Positions 26,344 to 34,722 of a stretch of 64,000 nucleotides of DNA are shown here, piece by piece. A program made the translations under genes and the position numbers. The first letter of the stretch is position 1; each line of letters starts with the position of its first letter. The DNA is taken from NCBI GenBank assembly GCA_025055255.1, contig JANWYI010000006.1, forward strand, positions 3,361-67,360, read 5' to 3'. The stretch comes from Anaerolineae bacterium (GTDB lineage: Bacteria; Chloroflexota; Anaerolineae; Aggregatilineales; UBA2796). A model generated the notes under the pieces. The model made no database searches, had not been told where the DNA came from, and saw only the letters and a list, made by a program, of their open reading frames with translations.

Positions 26344-27471
26344 ATGCGCATTGCGCTCTACACTGAGACCTTCCTGCCTAAAATTGACGGCATTGTGCGC
26401 GTCGTCTGCCTGACTTTGGAACATTTGCAACGGCGCGGCATTCAAGCTGTTGTTGTAGCGCCTGAGCAGGGAATGCGCGAGTATGCAGGCGCACAAGTGA
26501 TCGGTGTGCCGTGCGTGCGCAATCCCGTCTATCCTGAAGGACGCATCGGCATTCCTAGCTGGAGCGTTTACCGCAAGGTCAAGGCGTTTGCACCTGACCT
26601 GATCCACAGCTTTCATCCTGTCAACATCGGCATGATGGGCGTTGTCCATGCGCACTGGCTGCACAAGCCCGTGCTATCGTCCTTTCATCTGGACATCGCA
26701 CACATGGCGGCGCATTACGGCTTGCCGCTCTTCGGCAAATTTCTGCGCGCGTTAGTGACCTACGGCTTCAATCAGAGCGCCTACAGCCTTGCGCCTTCGC
26801 GCCTGATTCAGGCGAAAATGCGCGCTGAAGGCGTGAAGCGAGTCGGCTGGTGGCGGCGCGGCGTGGACGCTGAACAGTTTCATCCGCGTTTTGCACGCTC
26901 GGACGTGCGCAACGCGCTCAGCAATGGACATCCTGAGGACGTGCTGTTGCTGTATGTCGGTCGCCTAGCGCCAGAGAAAAATCTTGAGCAGCTGCGCGCC
27001 GTGCTAGAGCGTGTGCCACACACGCGCCTAGCGCTTGTCGGCGGCGGTCCACAGCGTGAGGCGCTTGAGGCACATTTTGCGGGCTTGCCTGTCCACTTTG
27101 CAGGCTATCGCACAGGGCGCAGCTTAGCAGAGGCGTACGCCAGCGCCGATATTTTCGTCTTTCCCTCTGCCTTCGAGAGCTTCGGCTTGGTCATCCTAGA
27201 GGCAATGGCATCAGGCTTGCCAGTGGTCTCGACGCGCGTCGGCGGCGCTGTTGACATGATCACGGAAGGCGTCACAGGCTACACAGTTGAGGTCGGCGAT
27301 GTAGACGGCTTGGTGGAAGGCGTGCGGCGTCTCGCCTGCGATCCTGAGCGGCTGCGCGCTGCTAAACTTGCCGCGCGCGCGCACGCCGAGCAGTTCGACT
27401 GGTCGGTCATCATGGACGCGCTGATTGAGTGCTACAAGGCAATTATCAACGGCGAGACGCCGCGCTTGTGA
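26344..27471 (+). CDS. GT4 family glycosyltransferase (SqdX/MgtA-like)
   Basis: A 375-residue GT-B retaining glycosyltransferase. The N-terminal motif MRIALYTETFLPKIDGIVRV is that of the SqdX/MgtA/PimB-type group, which glycosylates membrane lipids such as diacylglycerol or phosphatidylinositol. The donor-binding half includes LYVGRLAPEKNLEQL, LVGGGPQREALE, and the EX7E motif in FPSAFESFGLVILEAMASG. No signal peptide is present and the enzyme would work at the inner membrane face. It starts ten bases after the membrane EEP protein gene, with GAGGA eight bases before the ATG, so the two are co-transcribed. The lipid acceptor and sugar donor cannot be read from the sequence. Confidence 0.9.
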   Translation: MRIALYTETFLPKIDGIVRVVCLTLEHLQRRGIQAVVVAPEQGMREYAGAQVIGVPCVRNPVYPEGRIGIPSWSVYRKVKAFAPDLIHSFHPVNIGMMGVVHAHWLHKPVLSSFHLDIAHMAAHYGLPLFGKFLRALVTYGFNQSAYSLAPSRLIQAKMRAEGVKRVGWWRRGVDAEQFHPRFARSDVRNALSNGHPEDVLLLYVGRLAPEKNLEQLRAVLERVPHTRLALVGGGPQREALEAHFAGLPVHFAGYRTGRSLAEAYASADIFVFPSAFESFGLVILEAMASGLPVVSTRVGGAVDMITEGVTGYTVEVGDVDGLVEGVRRLACDPERLRAAKLAARAHAEQFDWSVIMDALIECYKAIINGETPRL

Positions 27472-27483
27472 GCTGTGTTTGAA

Positions 27484-29043
27484 CTATTCCCACTCAATTG
27501 TAGACGGCGGCTTGGTTGTGATGTCGTAGACCACGCGATTGACGCCTTGCACTTCGTTGACGATCCGTTCGCTGATGCGCGCCAAAACGTCGTAAGGCAG
27601 GCGCGCCCAGTGCGCCGTCATAAAGTCTTCCGTGCGCACAGCACGCACGGCAATAGTCTCCTGATAAGTACGCCCATCACCCATCACGCCGACGCTGCGC
27701 GTCGGCAGCAGCACGGCAAAAGCCTGCGATGTCTCACTGCGTAGCAGATTGGCGCGCTCTAGCTCTTCCAGCACAATTGCGTCGGCGGCGCGCAGACGCG
27801 CCACGCGCTCAAAGGTCACCTCGCCCAGACAGCGCACGGCTAAGCCTGGTCCGGGAAACGGCTGCCGCCACACAATCGAATCGGGCAGACCGAGCGCCGT
27901 GCCGATCTGCCTTACCTCGTCTTTGAACAGGTAGCGCAGTGGCTCAACCAGCTCAAAGCCGAGATCAGGCGGCAAACCGCCGACGTTATGATGCTTCTTG
28001 ATCGTGCGCGCTGCTGAGCCTGCGCTGCCGCCTGACTCGATTACATCAGGGTAGATTGTGCCTTGCGCGAGGAATCTGACCTTGCCCAGTTTGCGCGCCG
28101 CTGACTCAAAGGCGCGAATGAATTTCTCGCCAATGATAGCGCGCTTCTGCTCAGGCTCAGTTACGCCTGCCAATGCCTCGAAAAATAGCTCGCTCGCGTC
28201 TACTGCCACAAGGCGCATGCCCATGTGTGCCTGAAAAGTCTGCACGACCTGCTCAGGCTCGCCTTGGCGCAGCAGACCTGTGTTGATGAAAATGCAGGTT
28301 AGCTGGTCGCCTACAGCGCGTTGTAAGAGCGCCGCCGCCACAGCCGAGTCCACGCCGCCGCTCAGCCCAAGAATGACGCGCTCTGAGCCGATCTGCGCAC
28401 GCAGCGCCGCGACGCTCTCATCAATGATTGCCGCAGGCGTCCAGTCAGGCGTGCAACCGCAGATATGCACGGCAAAATTGCGCAAAATGACGGCGCCATG
28501 CGGCGTGTGCGTCACTTCGGGATGAAACTGCACAGCGTAGCGCCGACCTTCAGGATCGCTAATTGCAGCATATGGCGCATTGGACGTGCTGCCAAGCGCA
28601 CGCCAGCCTGCAGGCAAGCGCTCAACGCGGTCGCCGTGACTCATCCAGACAGGCAGTTGATCAGGCAGGTCGCGGAAGAGCGGACACGGCACAATTCGCA
28701 CGTTCGCAGCTCCGTACTCGCGCTGTGCCGCGCTGCTAACCGTGCCGCCAAAGGTATGCGCCAAGAGCTGCATGCCGTAGCAAATGCCGAGCGTCGGCAC
28801 GTCCATTTTGAGCAAGTAAGCAGGCAGCTGCGGCGCATTTGGCTCGTAGACACTGTAAGGGCTGCCGCTGAGGATAATGCCGCGCGGCGCACTGGCAAAG
28901 ACCTGTTCTGCAGGCGCGTCGGGCGCGAAAATTTCGCTGTAAATGCCTTGCTCGCGCAGTCGCCGTGCAATTAGCTGTGTGTACTGCGAGCCGTAGTCTA
29001 AGATAGCAATGCCACCGCTGTGAAAAGCGCGTGAGTTACTCAT
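27484..29043 (-). CDS. guaA: GMP synthase (glutamine-hydrolysing)
   Basis: A 519-residue full-length GMP synthase, which aminates XMP to GMP with ATP and glutamine. The class I glutaminase domain has the nucleophile in [11 protein letters not shown] and the His/Glu pair in [10 protein letters not shown]. The ATP-pyrophosphatase domain has [14 protein letters not shown]. The C-terminal dimerisation domain ends in the conserved [15 protein letters not shown]. The ATG at 29043 overlaps the xpt stop by eight bases (ATGAGTAA), so it is translationally coupled. An upstream TTG at 29049 is less likely. Confidence 0.97.
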   Translation of the reverse strand: MSNSRAFHSGGIAILDYGSQYTQLIARRLREQGIYSEIFAPDAPAEQVFASAPRGIILSGSPYSVYEPNAPQLPAYLLKMDVPTLGICYGMQLLAHTFGGTVSSAAQREYGAANVRIVPCPLFRDLPDQLPVWMSHGDRVERLPAGWRALGSTSNAPYAAISDPEGRRYAVQFHPEVTHTPHGAVILRNFAVHICGCTPDWTPAAIIDESVAALRAQIGSERVILGLSGGVDSAVAAALLQRAVGDQLTCIFINTGLLRQGEPEQVVQTFQAHMGMRLVAVDASELFFEALAGVTEPEQKRAIIGEKFIRAFESAARKLGKVRFLAQGTIYPDVIESGGSAGSAARTIKKHHNVGGLPPDLGFELVEPLRYLFKDEVRQIGTALGLPDSIVWRQPFPGPGLAVRCLGEVTFERVARLRAADAIVLEELERANLLRSETSQAFAVLLPTRSVGVMGDGRTYQETIAVRAVRTEDFMTAHWARLPYDVLARISERIVNEVQGVNRVVYDITTKPPSTIEWE

Positions 29044-29611
29044 CAGCAAAGACGATCTGTCCGTTTTCCATGCTAGTGATCACCACGAGCGACTCAATGC
29101 GCACGCCAAACGGCTCTAGCACTTGCCGACCTTGCTCAAAGGTCTTCTCAACAATGCACGCCACGCCGACGACCGTGCTGCGCGCGCTGCGCACTATGCG
29201 AATCAAGCCTTTGAGCGTACGTCCAGAGGCGAGGAAGTCGTCAATGATCAGCACGCGCTCGTTCGGCGGCAAAAACTCAGCTGAGACCAGCAGATTCACC
29301 TCTACGCCTTTGGTGTGCGAAGGCGCCGTCTCTAGGTAGACTGGTCCGTACATTGTGATAGGCTTCACTTTACGCGCATAGACTAGTGGCACGCCTAGCA
29401 CGTAGGCAGTTGCAAAGGCAGGCGCAATGCCGCTCACTTCCGCTGTCAGGACGCGCGTGACGCCGTCATCGCGGAAGCGCCGCGCGATTTCTTCGCCGCA
29501 GCGCATGATGAGCCGCGTGTCCACTTGGTGGTTGAGCAAGCTGTCAATTTTCAGGATTCCGTCGCCAAGATTTTGTCCTTCGGCACGGATGCGATCTCGC
29601 AGTTCCTTCAT
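29036..29611 (-). CDS. xpt: Xanthine phosphoribosyltransferase
   Basis: A 191-residue type I phosphoribosyltransferase that salvages xanthine to XMP, the substrate of the following GuaA. The PRPP-binding loop is [14 protein letters not shown]. The N-terminus [15 protein letters not shown]...[13 protein letters not shown] matches Xpt proteins exactly, so I use the ATG at 29611 rather than an in-frame ATG five codons earlier that lacks a ribosome site. The xpt-guaA pairing makes a compact route from xanthine to GMP. A consensus promoter precedes it. I looked for a purine riboswitch in the short leader and found none. Confidence 0.95.
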   Translation of the reverse strand: MKELRDRIRAEGQNLGDGILKIDSLLNHQVDTRLIMRCGEEIARRFRDDGVTRVLTAEVSGIAPAFATAYVLGVPLVYARKVKPITMYGPVYLETAPSHTKGVEVNLLVSAEFLPPNERVLIIDDFLASGRTLKGLIRIVRSARSTVVGVACIVEKTFEQGRQVLEPFGVRIESLVVITSMENGQIVFADE

Positions 29612-29647
29612 AGTGAGTTCTCTCATGCCCAGAGCTGCTTGCGCACG

Positions 29648-29677
29648 ATCTTAAGCCTAGAACAGCGCTCCAGTCAA
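29648..29677 (-). promoter_or_regulatory. Sigma-A promoter for xpt-guaA
   Basis: On the minus strand TTGACT (29677-29672) and TAAGAT (29653-29648) are 18 bases apart. The predicted leader is about 30 bases, which is too short for a riboswitch. Confidence 0.6.
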
Positions 29678-29757
29678 CTGGCAGGTGCGCAAGCGCGTGC
29701 ATTTTGCATAACTTCAGACTACACTATGAAAAAAGTTTCCTCAGAAAGAAAGTTGCT

Positions 29758-30621
29758 ATGCAGAGAGCAGTCCAAGAAGAGCCGACCGCACAAGACGTCG
29801 TCCCTGACCTGCGCATTGTGCCAGTAGAGAGCCTGATACCACATGAAGAACACGATCCGCAGCGCGCCGCGCCGCTGATCGAGCGCATTCGTGCAGCTGG
29901 CACATGGCTGAATCCGCCTGTGGTCGCGCCGCTAGATGCACAGCGCTACGTCATCCTCGACGGTGCCAATCGCCATTACGCGCTCAAGACGCTCGGCTAT
30001 CCGCACATCCTCGTCCAAGTGGTCAATTACGAGAGCAGCGCCGTACAATTAGAGACGTGGCATCACGTGATCAGCGGCATGTCGTGGTTTGAGTTCTTGC
30101 GCAACTTACGCGAGATTAAGACCTTTCAGATTGAGAGCACCGACTTGCTGAGCGCGCGCGCCGCTCTGGCACGCCGTGAGGTGCTCGCCTACACTGTGTT
30201 GAGCGATAACCGCGCCTACACGCTGAACGCGGATGTCAACACACTAGCAGCGCGCACAGCCGTCTTGCGCGAGATGGTGGATACGTACAAGTCGCGTGGC
30301 GTGCTGAACCGCATCAACACAGACTCGATCAGCATGGCGCGTCGCTTGTACCCAGAGGCGGTCGCCATTGTGGTCTTTCCGCGCTATCACCCTGCTGAGA
30401 TCATGGTCGCGGCGCGCGACGGCATTTATTTGCCGCCCGGCATCAGCCGCCATATCATCTACGGACGCGCTATGCGCCTGAACTATCCATTAAGCGCACT
30501 GGCAGAGACAGGCGAGACGCTCGCTGAGAAAAACGAGGCGCTGCGCCGCTGGATACAGCAGCGCGTGGCAGAGCGGCGCGTGCGCTACTACGCTGAGCCA
30601 ACGTATCTTTTTGACGAGTGA
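29758..30621 (+). CDS. ParB/sulfiredoxin-fold protein, possible free-serine kinase relative
   Basis: A 287-residue protein. The N-terminal third has the ParB N-terminal pattern: LRIVPVESLIPHEEHD, then PLIERIRAAGTWLNPPVVAPL, then the phosphate-loop-like VILDGANRHYALKTLGY. There is no helix-turn-helix or CTD as in chromosome-partition ParB. The layout instead resembles the SbnI/SerK group, where this fold phosphorylates free L-serine, but the usual DGHHR-type motif reads DGANRH here, so the activity is uncertain. The remaining 190 residues are not recognised. The ATG at 29758 is chosen over an earlier frame extension because family similarity begins there; its ribosome site is weak. It overlaps the next gene by one base. 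Confidence 0.7.
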   Translation: MQRAVQEEPTAQDVVPDLRIVPVESLIPHEEHDPQRAAPLIERIRAAGTWLNPPVVAPLDAQRYVILDGANRHYALKTLGYPHILVQVVNYESSAVQLETWHHVISGMSWFEFLRNLREIKTFQIESTDLLSARAALARREVLAYTVLSDNRAYTLNADVNTLAARTAVLREMVDTYKSRGVLNRINTDSISMARRLYPEAVAIVVFPRYHPAEIMVAARDGIYLPPGISRHIIYGRAMRLNYPLSALAETGETLAEKNEALRRWIQQRVAERRVRYYAEPTYLFDE

Positions 30622-30983
30622 TGACGCCGATGAACATCCAATTCGTGGAGCCCAATCAAGTGCCACAGCCGCGCGATAAAGTGCGCATCGAGCGCTTTGA
30701 GGTCAAGCCGTACCCTGATGGCTGGCGCATCAAGCTGAATGTAGACGTGACGCCGTTTCAAGAGCGTCCGAGCTTAGAGCTGCGTGTGCTGCGCTTGCCT
30801 GAGGAGCGCGTCATCGCTGAGCTAACCATCATCGAGACCATGCATCGGCAAATGGAGTTCACAGTGCATGTGCGCGGCGTGAGCTCGCCGAACGGCGACT
30901 ACATTGCGCAGGCTGACCTGTACTACGATGAGCGCACGGCGCCGCAAGATCAGCGTGAGGTGTCGTTCAGCATCAGCGTCTAA
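30621..30983 (+). CDS. Small protein of unknown function, beta-sandwich-like
   Basis: A protein of about 120 residues with no signal peptide and no membrane segment. Alternating hydrophobic positions (DGWRIKLNVDVTPF, LELRVLRLPEERVIAELTII, MEFTVHVRGV, GDYIAQADLYYD) suggest an immunoglobulin-like beta-sandwich. The start is ambiguous: GTG at 30618, ATG at 30621 overlapping the previous stop by one base, or ATG at 30630 are all in frame. The overlap with the ParB-fold gene implies coupled translation and perhaps a joint function. The 3' end overlaps the convergent methyltransferase by four bases. I do not recognise the family. Confidence 0.7.
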   Translation: MTPMNIQFVEPNQVPQPRDKVRIERFEVKPYPDGWRIKLNVDVTPFQERPSLELRVLRLPEERVIAELTIIETMHRQMEFTVHVRGVSSPNGDYIAQADLYYDERTAPQDQREVSFSISV

Positions 30984-31837
30984 AACTGAGCGTTGTAGAA
31001 CAGCGTCTCAGCTGCTTTGTCTCTCGCCCATATGTACTCTAGGTCTTTGGTGAAAGCGTACTTGGCATAGAAGCGCTCTACCGAATCAGCTGGGCGCAGC
31101 GACGCTAGACGACTCTCGATGCAGCGCACATTTTCTGGATCGATCTCGACGCCAATGGCACGACGTTTCAGCTGTGTAGCGGCAACAAGCGTCGTGCCAG
31201 TGCCAGCAAACGGATCGAAGACCAAGTCATCAGGCTTTGAAGAGGTCAGGATAATGCGCACAAGCAGCTCAAGCGGCGACTGTTGCTTGTGAAAACGTTT
31301 GCCGTGCGCCGTGCGGATTGCCTCATCGCCGGCGAAGTAACCTGAGGTCAGTTCGCGGATGTCATCCCAGACGTCGGTCACATACATGCCTTGCTTGCGC
31401 CGCTGTTTGTAGTTCTCAGGCAGCGGCGGATCAATGCGCAAGCGATGGAACACGCGCGGCTTATGACCTTTTGTGGCGAAGGCGATGATCTGATAGCTCT
31501 TGCCGTAGCGCTGCGCTGAAGGCACGGCTGACGTCTTCTTTTTCCAGACGATCAGATTTTGCAGCGTCCAGCCGCTCTCGCGCAAGCAGCGCAGCGTAAA
31601 TTCAGCGTTTTTCTCGCGCTGCATGAAGTAGATCGCGCCGCCTTGCCGCGTCCGCTCAAAAATCTTGCGGCAGATGTCGCCTAGCCACGCCCAGTACGCC
31701 TCTGAAGGCAGGTTATCCTCACAGTGGGCGTATTCTTTGCCTTGATTGAAAGGCGGATCGAGGAATGTCAGGTCAAAAACGGCGTCAGTCTGCGCTAAAT
31801 AGGCGGCGCAATCGCCCTGAATAACTTGGCACTGCAT
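30980..31837 (-). CDS. Orphan DNA methyltransferase, beta-class (N4-C or N6-A)
   Basis: A 285-residue site-specific DNA methyltransferase. Catalytic motif IV reads LDPPFNQGKEY near residue 27. The AdoMet-binding motif I (VFDPFAGTGTTLVAA) comes near residue 210, after the target-recognition region, which is the order of the beta class. DPPF is compatible with adenine-N6 or cytosine-N4 methylation. No restriction endonuclease or specificity gene adjoins it, so it looks solitary. The neighbouring DnaQ-like exonuclease is a different sort of nuclease. A perfect inverted repeat enclosing a -10 element directly precedes the gene, suggesting repression or autoregulation. The ribosome site GAGCGAGG is 8-10 bases before the ATG. 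Confidence 0.92.
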   Translation of the reverse strand: MQCQVIQGDCAAYLAQTDAVFDLTFLDPPFNQGKEYAHCEDNLPSEAYWAWLGDICRKIFERTRQGGAIYFMQREKNAEFTLRCLRESGWTLQNLIVWKKKTSAVPSAQRYGKSYQIIAFATKGHKPRVFHRLRIDPPLPENYKQRRKQGMYVTDVWDDIRELTSGYFAGDEAIRTAHGKRFHKQQSPLELLVRIILTSSKPDDLVFDPFAGTGTTLVAATQLKRRAIGVEIDPENVRCIESRLASLRPADSVERFYAKYAFTKDLEYIWARDKAAETLFYNAQF

Positions 31838-31847
31838 GGCTCAACCT

Positions 31848-31876
31848 CGCTCAAATGAGTATAGCACATTTGAGCG
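31848..31876 (-). promoter_or_regulatory. Inverted repeat enclosing the methyltransferase -10 element
   Basis: A perfect 10-bp inverted repeat (CGCTCAAATG / CATTTGAGCG) flanks nine bases which, on the minus strand, read TGCTATACT, an extended -10 promoter element. The predicted transcript would start near 31851, about 14 bases before the methyltransferase ATG. A repressor site or autoregulatory operator is the likeliest reading. As RNA it could also act as a terminator for the upstream exonuclease gene, but there is no T-tract. Confidence 0.55.
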
Positions 31877-31879
31877 CAC

Positions 31880-32386
31880 CTAGCTGCCTAGCCAGACCTT
31901 TCGCACTAGCGCAAGCGTCATCAGGCAGTCGCCGAGCGCGCTATGTGCGTTGCACGTCGGAATGCCGTGAGCTGCACATGCTCGGCTCAACTTAACCCAC
32001 CTGCCACCATTCGCGTAGGCGCGCATAGCGCACTGAAAATCGGCAAGTTGTCTGTACGGCAGCACAGATAGCCCATGCATGCAGTCGGACTGCATCATCA
32101 TGCGCAGATCGAACTCAGCGTTGTAAACCACTACAGTCTTGCCTTTGACCAGACGCACAACGTGCCTACGGACGCTCTGCCACGTCGGCTGATCGGCGAC
32201 CAAAGCGTCGGTAATGCCGTGGAGCGCAGCGACCTCATCAGGAATTGGCAAAGTCGGCTTGACCAGCTGATCAAGCAGCACTTGTCCCGTGTGATCTACG
32301 ATAGCAATCTGGCAAATCTCAGCGCAGTCATCTAGACCTGTGGTCTCAGTGTCCAGCACGAGGAAAGGGACGTTGTGTAAGTTCAT
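31880..32386 (-). CDS. DnaQ-like 3'-5' exonuclease (DEDDh)
   Basis: A 168-residue stand-alone exonuclease of the DnaQ superfamily, which removes 3'-terminal nucleotides. All three Exo motifs are visible: LVLDTETTGLDD (Asp, Glu), NAEFDLRMM (Asp), and HSALGDCLMT with the His and last Asp of DEDDh. It lacks polymerase or helicase domains, so it could act in DNA proofreading, repair or RNA trimming. It reads toward the methyltransferase gene, but a promoter/palindrome separates them. It lies downstream of mdh on the same strand, with a hairpin between. Confidence 0.92.
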   Translation of the reverse strand: MNLHNVPFLVLDTETTGLDDCAEICQIAIVDHTGQVLLDQLVKPTLPIPDEVAALHGITDALVADQPTWQSVRRHVVRLVKGKTVVVYNAEFDLRMMMQSDCMHGLSVLPYRQLADFQCAMRAYANGGRWVKLSRACAAHGIPTCNAHSALGDCLMTLALVRKVWLGS

Positions 32387-32402
32387 TGTGAGACCTCAAG
32401 AA

Positions 32403-32429
32403 GTAGAGACGGACTCAGTCCGCCTCTAC
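32403..32429 (-). terminator. Hairpin downstream of mdh
   Basis: GTAGAG-A-CGGA pairs with TCCG-C-CTCTAC around a five-base loop, with one internal mismatch. On the minus strand it is followed by ACTTCTTG, a weak T-tract. It lies 14 bases after the mdh stop. Confidence 0.45.
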
Positions 32430-32442
32430 ATGCACAAACGGT

Positions 32443-33390
32443 TTATTTTTTGTAGCCCAGCACGTCTACCACAGCGCGCACAGCTTTGGCGCTGACTTCC
32501 AGCATGGCTTTCTCTTCATCGTTCAAGTCCATGACGATGACGCGCTCCATGCCTTTGGCGCCCAGCACGCACGGCACGCCGATGAACAGGTCATGATAGC
32601 CGTACTCGCCCTGCAGGTAGACCGCGCAAGCGATCACGCGCTTTTTGTCCTTCAGAATTGCCTCGACCATGCTCACCGACGCCGCAGCAGGCGCGTAGTA
32701 AGCGCTGCGTCCCATCAAGCCGACCAACTCGCCGCCGCCTTTGCGCGTGCGCTCGATGATGGCTTGCAACTTCTCCTCGCTCATCAGCTCACGAATTGGA
32801 ATGCCTGCCACTGAGGTATGGCGTGGCAACGGCACCATCTCGTCACCATGACCGCCAAGCACGATGCCGTGAACGTCTTCCACGCTCACGCCTAGCTCCA
32901 TAGCGATGAAAGTCTTGTAGCGGGCTGTGTCAAGCGCGCCTGCCTGACCGATCACGCGCTCGCGTGGGAAGCCGCTGACTTCCTTGACAACGTGACACAT
33001 GGCGTCTAGCGGATTGGTGACCACGATGATGATGCTGTTGGGCGAATACTTGACCAGTTGCTCAGTGATAGGCGCGACCACGTCTTGGTTGATCTTGACC
33101 AGTTCATCGCGGCTTGGGAACTTGCCTGTGACAGGGTCTTTGCGGCGCGGCACGCCCGCTGTGATCAGGATCACGTCTGAGTTGGCAGTTTCTTCATAGC
33201 CGTTCGTGCCGACCAGCTTCAGGTCAAAGCCTTCCACAGGTCCTGACTGCGCTAGGTCTAGCGCAATACCCTGCGGCAAGCCTTGCACCACGTCCACCAA
33301 GACCACGTCAGCCAATTCTTTGCTCACGATCCAGTGCGCAGCAGCCGAGCCGACTGCGCCTGCACCAACAATGGTAACTTTTTTACGCAT
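32443..33390 (-). CDS. mdh: Malate dehydrogenase (LDH-like type)
   Basis: A 315-residue NAD-dependent malate dehydrogenase interconverting malate and oxaloacetate in the TCA cycle. The Rossmann motif is VTIVGAGAVGSAAAHW. The substrate loop ITAGVPRRKD has the Arg-Arg typical of malate rather than lactate specificity, and the catalytic His is in VLGGHGDEMVPL. The ATG at 33390 has AAAGGA nine bases upstream; the frame extends 14 codons further without a ribosome site. Length and motifs fit the Chloroflexus-type tetrameric enzyme. No other TCA genes are next to it. Confidence 0.96.
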   Translation of the reverse strand: MRKKVTIVGAGAVGSAAAHWIVSKELADVVLVDVVQGLPQGIALDLAQSGPVEGFDLKLVGTNGYEETANSDVILITAGVPRRKDPVTGKFPSRDELVKINQDVVAPITEQLVKYSPNSIIIVVTNPLDAMCHVVKEVSGFPRERVIGQAGALDTARYKTFIAMELGVSVEDVHGIVLGGHGDEMVPLPRHTSVAGIPIRELMSEEKLQAIIERTRKGGGELVGLMGRSAYYAPAAASVSMVEAILKDKKRVIACAVYLQGEYGYHDLFIGVPCVLGAKGMERVIVMDLNDEEKAMLEVSAKAVRAVVDVLGYKK

Positions 33391-33438
33391 TGAGAGCGTC
33401 CTTTCTGAATGGTTACGTTTCCATAGAAGCATAGAATG

Positions 33439-33462
33439 AAGGACAGGTGTTCTCCTGTCCTT
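33439..33462 (-). terminator. Hairpin after the HHH-domain gene
   Basis: A perfect 9-bp stem (AAGGACAGG / CCTGTCCTT) with a six-base loop, lying between the HHH protein stop and mdh. The T-tract is short (TTCATT on the minus strand). Confidence 0.55.
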
Positions 33463-33484
33463 GCGGCGCCAAACTTATGATGAA

Positions 33485-34507
33485 TCATTCGTCTGAAGCG
33501 CTGCGTCCAGCAGTTAGCGTCTTTTGATACGCCTTCAGTTCGTCAAATTTACCCTCGGCAGCCAATGCCGCTTGCTTTGCCCATGTCTCTGCTCTGCCGA
33601 CCATGCGCACGCCGGCACCGCGCACGATCTTCTCGATTTCATCGGGCTGCAGCGCGGCAAGTTTGGCGAATGTGTTCACGCCGGCCGCGATCAGCGCAGC
33701 CGAGATTTTCGGTCCGATGCCTTCGATGATGGTCAGGTCATCAGGCTTGGTTGCAGGCGTCTCTGCCATCTCTGGCTGCGGCACAGCTAGTTGAGCGGGC
33801 TGTTCAGCAACTGGCTGTGATGCTTCTGACTCTGCAGGCTGCGGCTCAGCTTGCTCAGGCGTGCGTGCCTCAGGAATTTGCGCGTAGGCAGGCGGCTCAA
33901 CCGCTGCGTAGGCGCTCTGCGGCTCTTCCGTACCCGCCGTCTGCGGTTCAGCCTGCTCAACAGGCTCAGCGACTTGATTGAGCGCGCGCGCCTCAGGAAT
34001 TTGCGCGTAGGCAGGCGGCTCAACCGCTGCGTAGACGCTCTGCGGCTCTTCTGACACCACTGTTTGCGGTTCAGCTTGCTCAACAGGCTGATCAGGCGCA
34101 GCAGTAACGGTTTCCGCAGCCTCTAGGACAGCTGCAATTGACGGCGGAATGTTTGCTGCAGCCGCCAGCTCAGTGGACTCGGCTGCGCTGGCGTGCGCTA
34201 AAGTCTCAACAGACGCCTCAGCATGTTGAACGTGCGGCTCAGCGTGGTGATCATCGTGCTCGTGACCTGTGTAGAGCGGCTCTGACCAGTCGTCATGCGT
34301 CCGCCATGGGCGCGACGTAAACAGCCAGACAGCTATCCCAACGAACAGGAGCAATGCGCCGAGCAGCAAGAACAAATTCAAGCGGCTGACATCTGCGCCG
34401 CCGCTGGCAGCGGCGAGTCCGAAGACCAGCATCAGCAAAATCAAGCCGCCGCCGATCACAAAAGCAATCGTGCTTTCGAACTCTGTGAGCTTCTGACGAA
34501 CTTGCAC
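33485..34507 (-). CDS. Membrane protein with Pro/Glu/Ala repeats and C-terminal helix-hairpin-helix
   Basis: A 340-residue protein. Two transmembrane segments (about 10-34 and 43-66) are followed by a low-complexity Glu/Ala/Pro/Gln region of about 180 residues with two near-identical 41-residue repeats (core EPPAYAQIPEAR). A C-terminal HHH module (DDLTIIEGIGPKISAALIAAGV...FAKLAALQPDEIEKIV) follows. Such HHH_5 modules also occur in ribosomal and membrane-associated proteins and may bind nucleic acid or protein. The frame runs upstream to 34648, but GTG at 34507 has AAGGAAG six to seven bases before it and gives a short cytoplasmic N-terminus, so I chose it. The function is not known. Confidence 0.78.
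   Translation of the reverse strand: MQVRQKLTEFESTIAFVIGGGLILLMLVFGLAAASGGADVSRLNLFLLLGALLLFVGIAVWLFTSRPWRTHDDWSEPLYTGHEHDDHHAEPHVQHAEASVETLAHASAAESTELAAAANIPPSIAAVLEAAETVTAAPDQPVEQAEPQTVVSEEPQSVYAAVEPPAYAQIPEARALNQVAEPVEQAEPQTAGTEEPQSAYAAVEPPAYAQIPEARTPEQAEPQPAESEASQPVAEQPAQLAVPQPEMAETPATKPDDLTIIEGIGPKISAALIAAGVNTFAKLAALQPDEIEKIVRGAGVRMVGRAETWAKQAALAAEGKFDELKAYQKTLTAGRSASDE
33868..34092 (-). repeat. 123-bp tandem repeat inside the HHH-domain gene
   Basis: Two consecutive copies of a 123-bp unit (33868-33990 and from 33991), in frame and coding for 41 residues each. The first 80 bases or so are almost identical, implying a recent duplication or ongoing copy-number change. Confidence 0.85.
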
Positions 34508-34652
34508 GGAGAACTTCCTTTGCTCAAAACTATCTCTCAGACTGTGCAAGGCACAGACCATCTGAGACAAACTCAAAAATTGCTGTCTGATTATAGCTGA
34601 CAATCTACTAGCCAACAATGCGCAGCATACAGCCGAGAAAGCGCTCAAAGGC

Positions 34653-34682
34653 TTGCCTTTGCTGAGCGCTGCGCGCTACAAT
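34653..34682 (+). promoter_or_regulatory. Sigma-A promoter for the HD hydrolase gene
   Basis: TTGCCT (34653-34658) and TACAAT (34677-34682) are separated by 18 bases, about 40 bases before the ATG. Confidence 0.6.
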
Positions 34683-34722
34683 CCCTAGCAACACAAAAGC
34701 CTTTCTTTGAGGATTTTTTGCT

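Noticed and set aside
29612-29760. Possible purine riboswitch upstream of xpt-guaA
   Set aside because: The promoter lies about 30 bases before the start and no aptamer motif is visible.
31880-32386. DnaQ-like exonuclease as the restriction partner of the methyltransferase
   Set aside because: It is a 3'-5' exonuclease family member with DEDDh residues, not a site-specific endonuclease, and a promoter separates the two genes.
33787-34083. Arg/Leu-rich frames on both strands inside the HHH-protein repeat
   Set aside because: They arise from the repeated low-complexity coding sequence and have no independent support.
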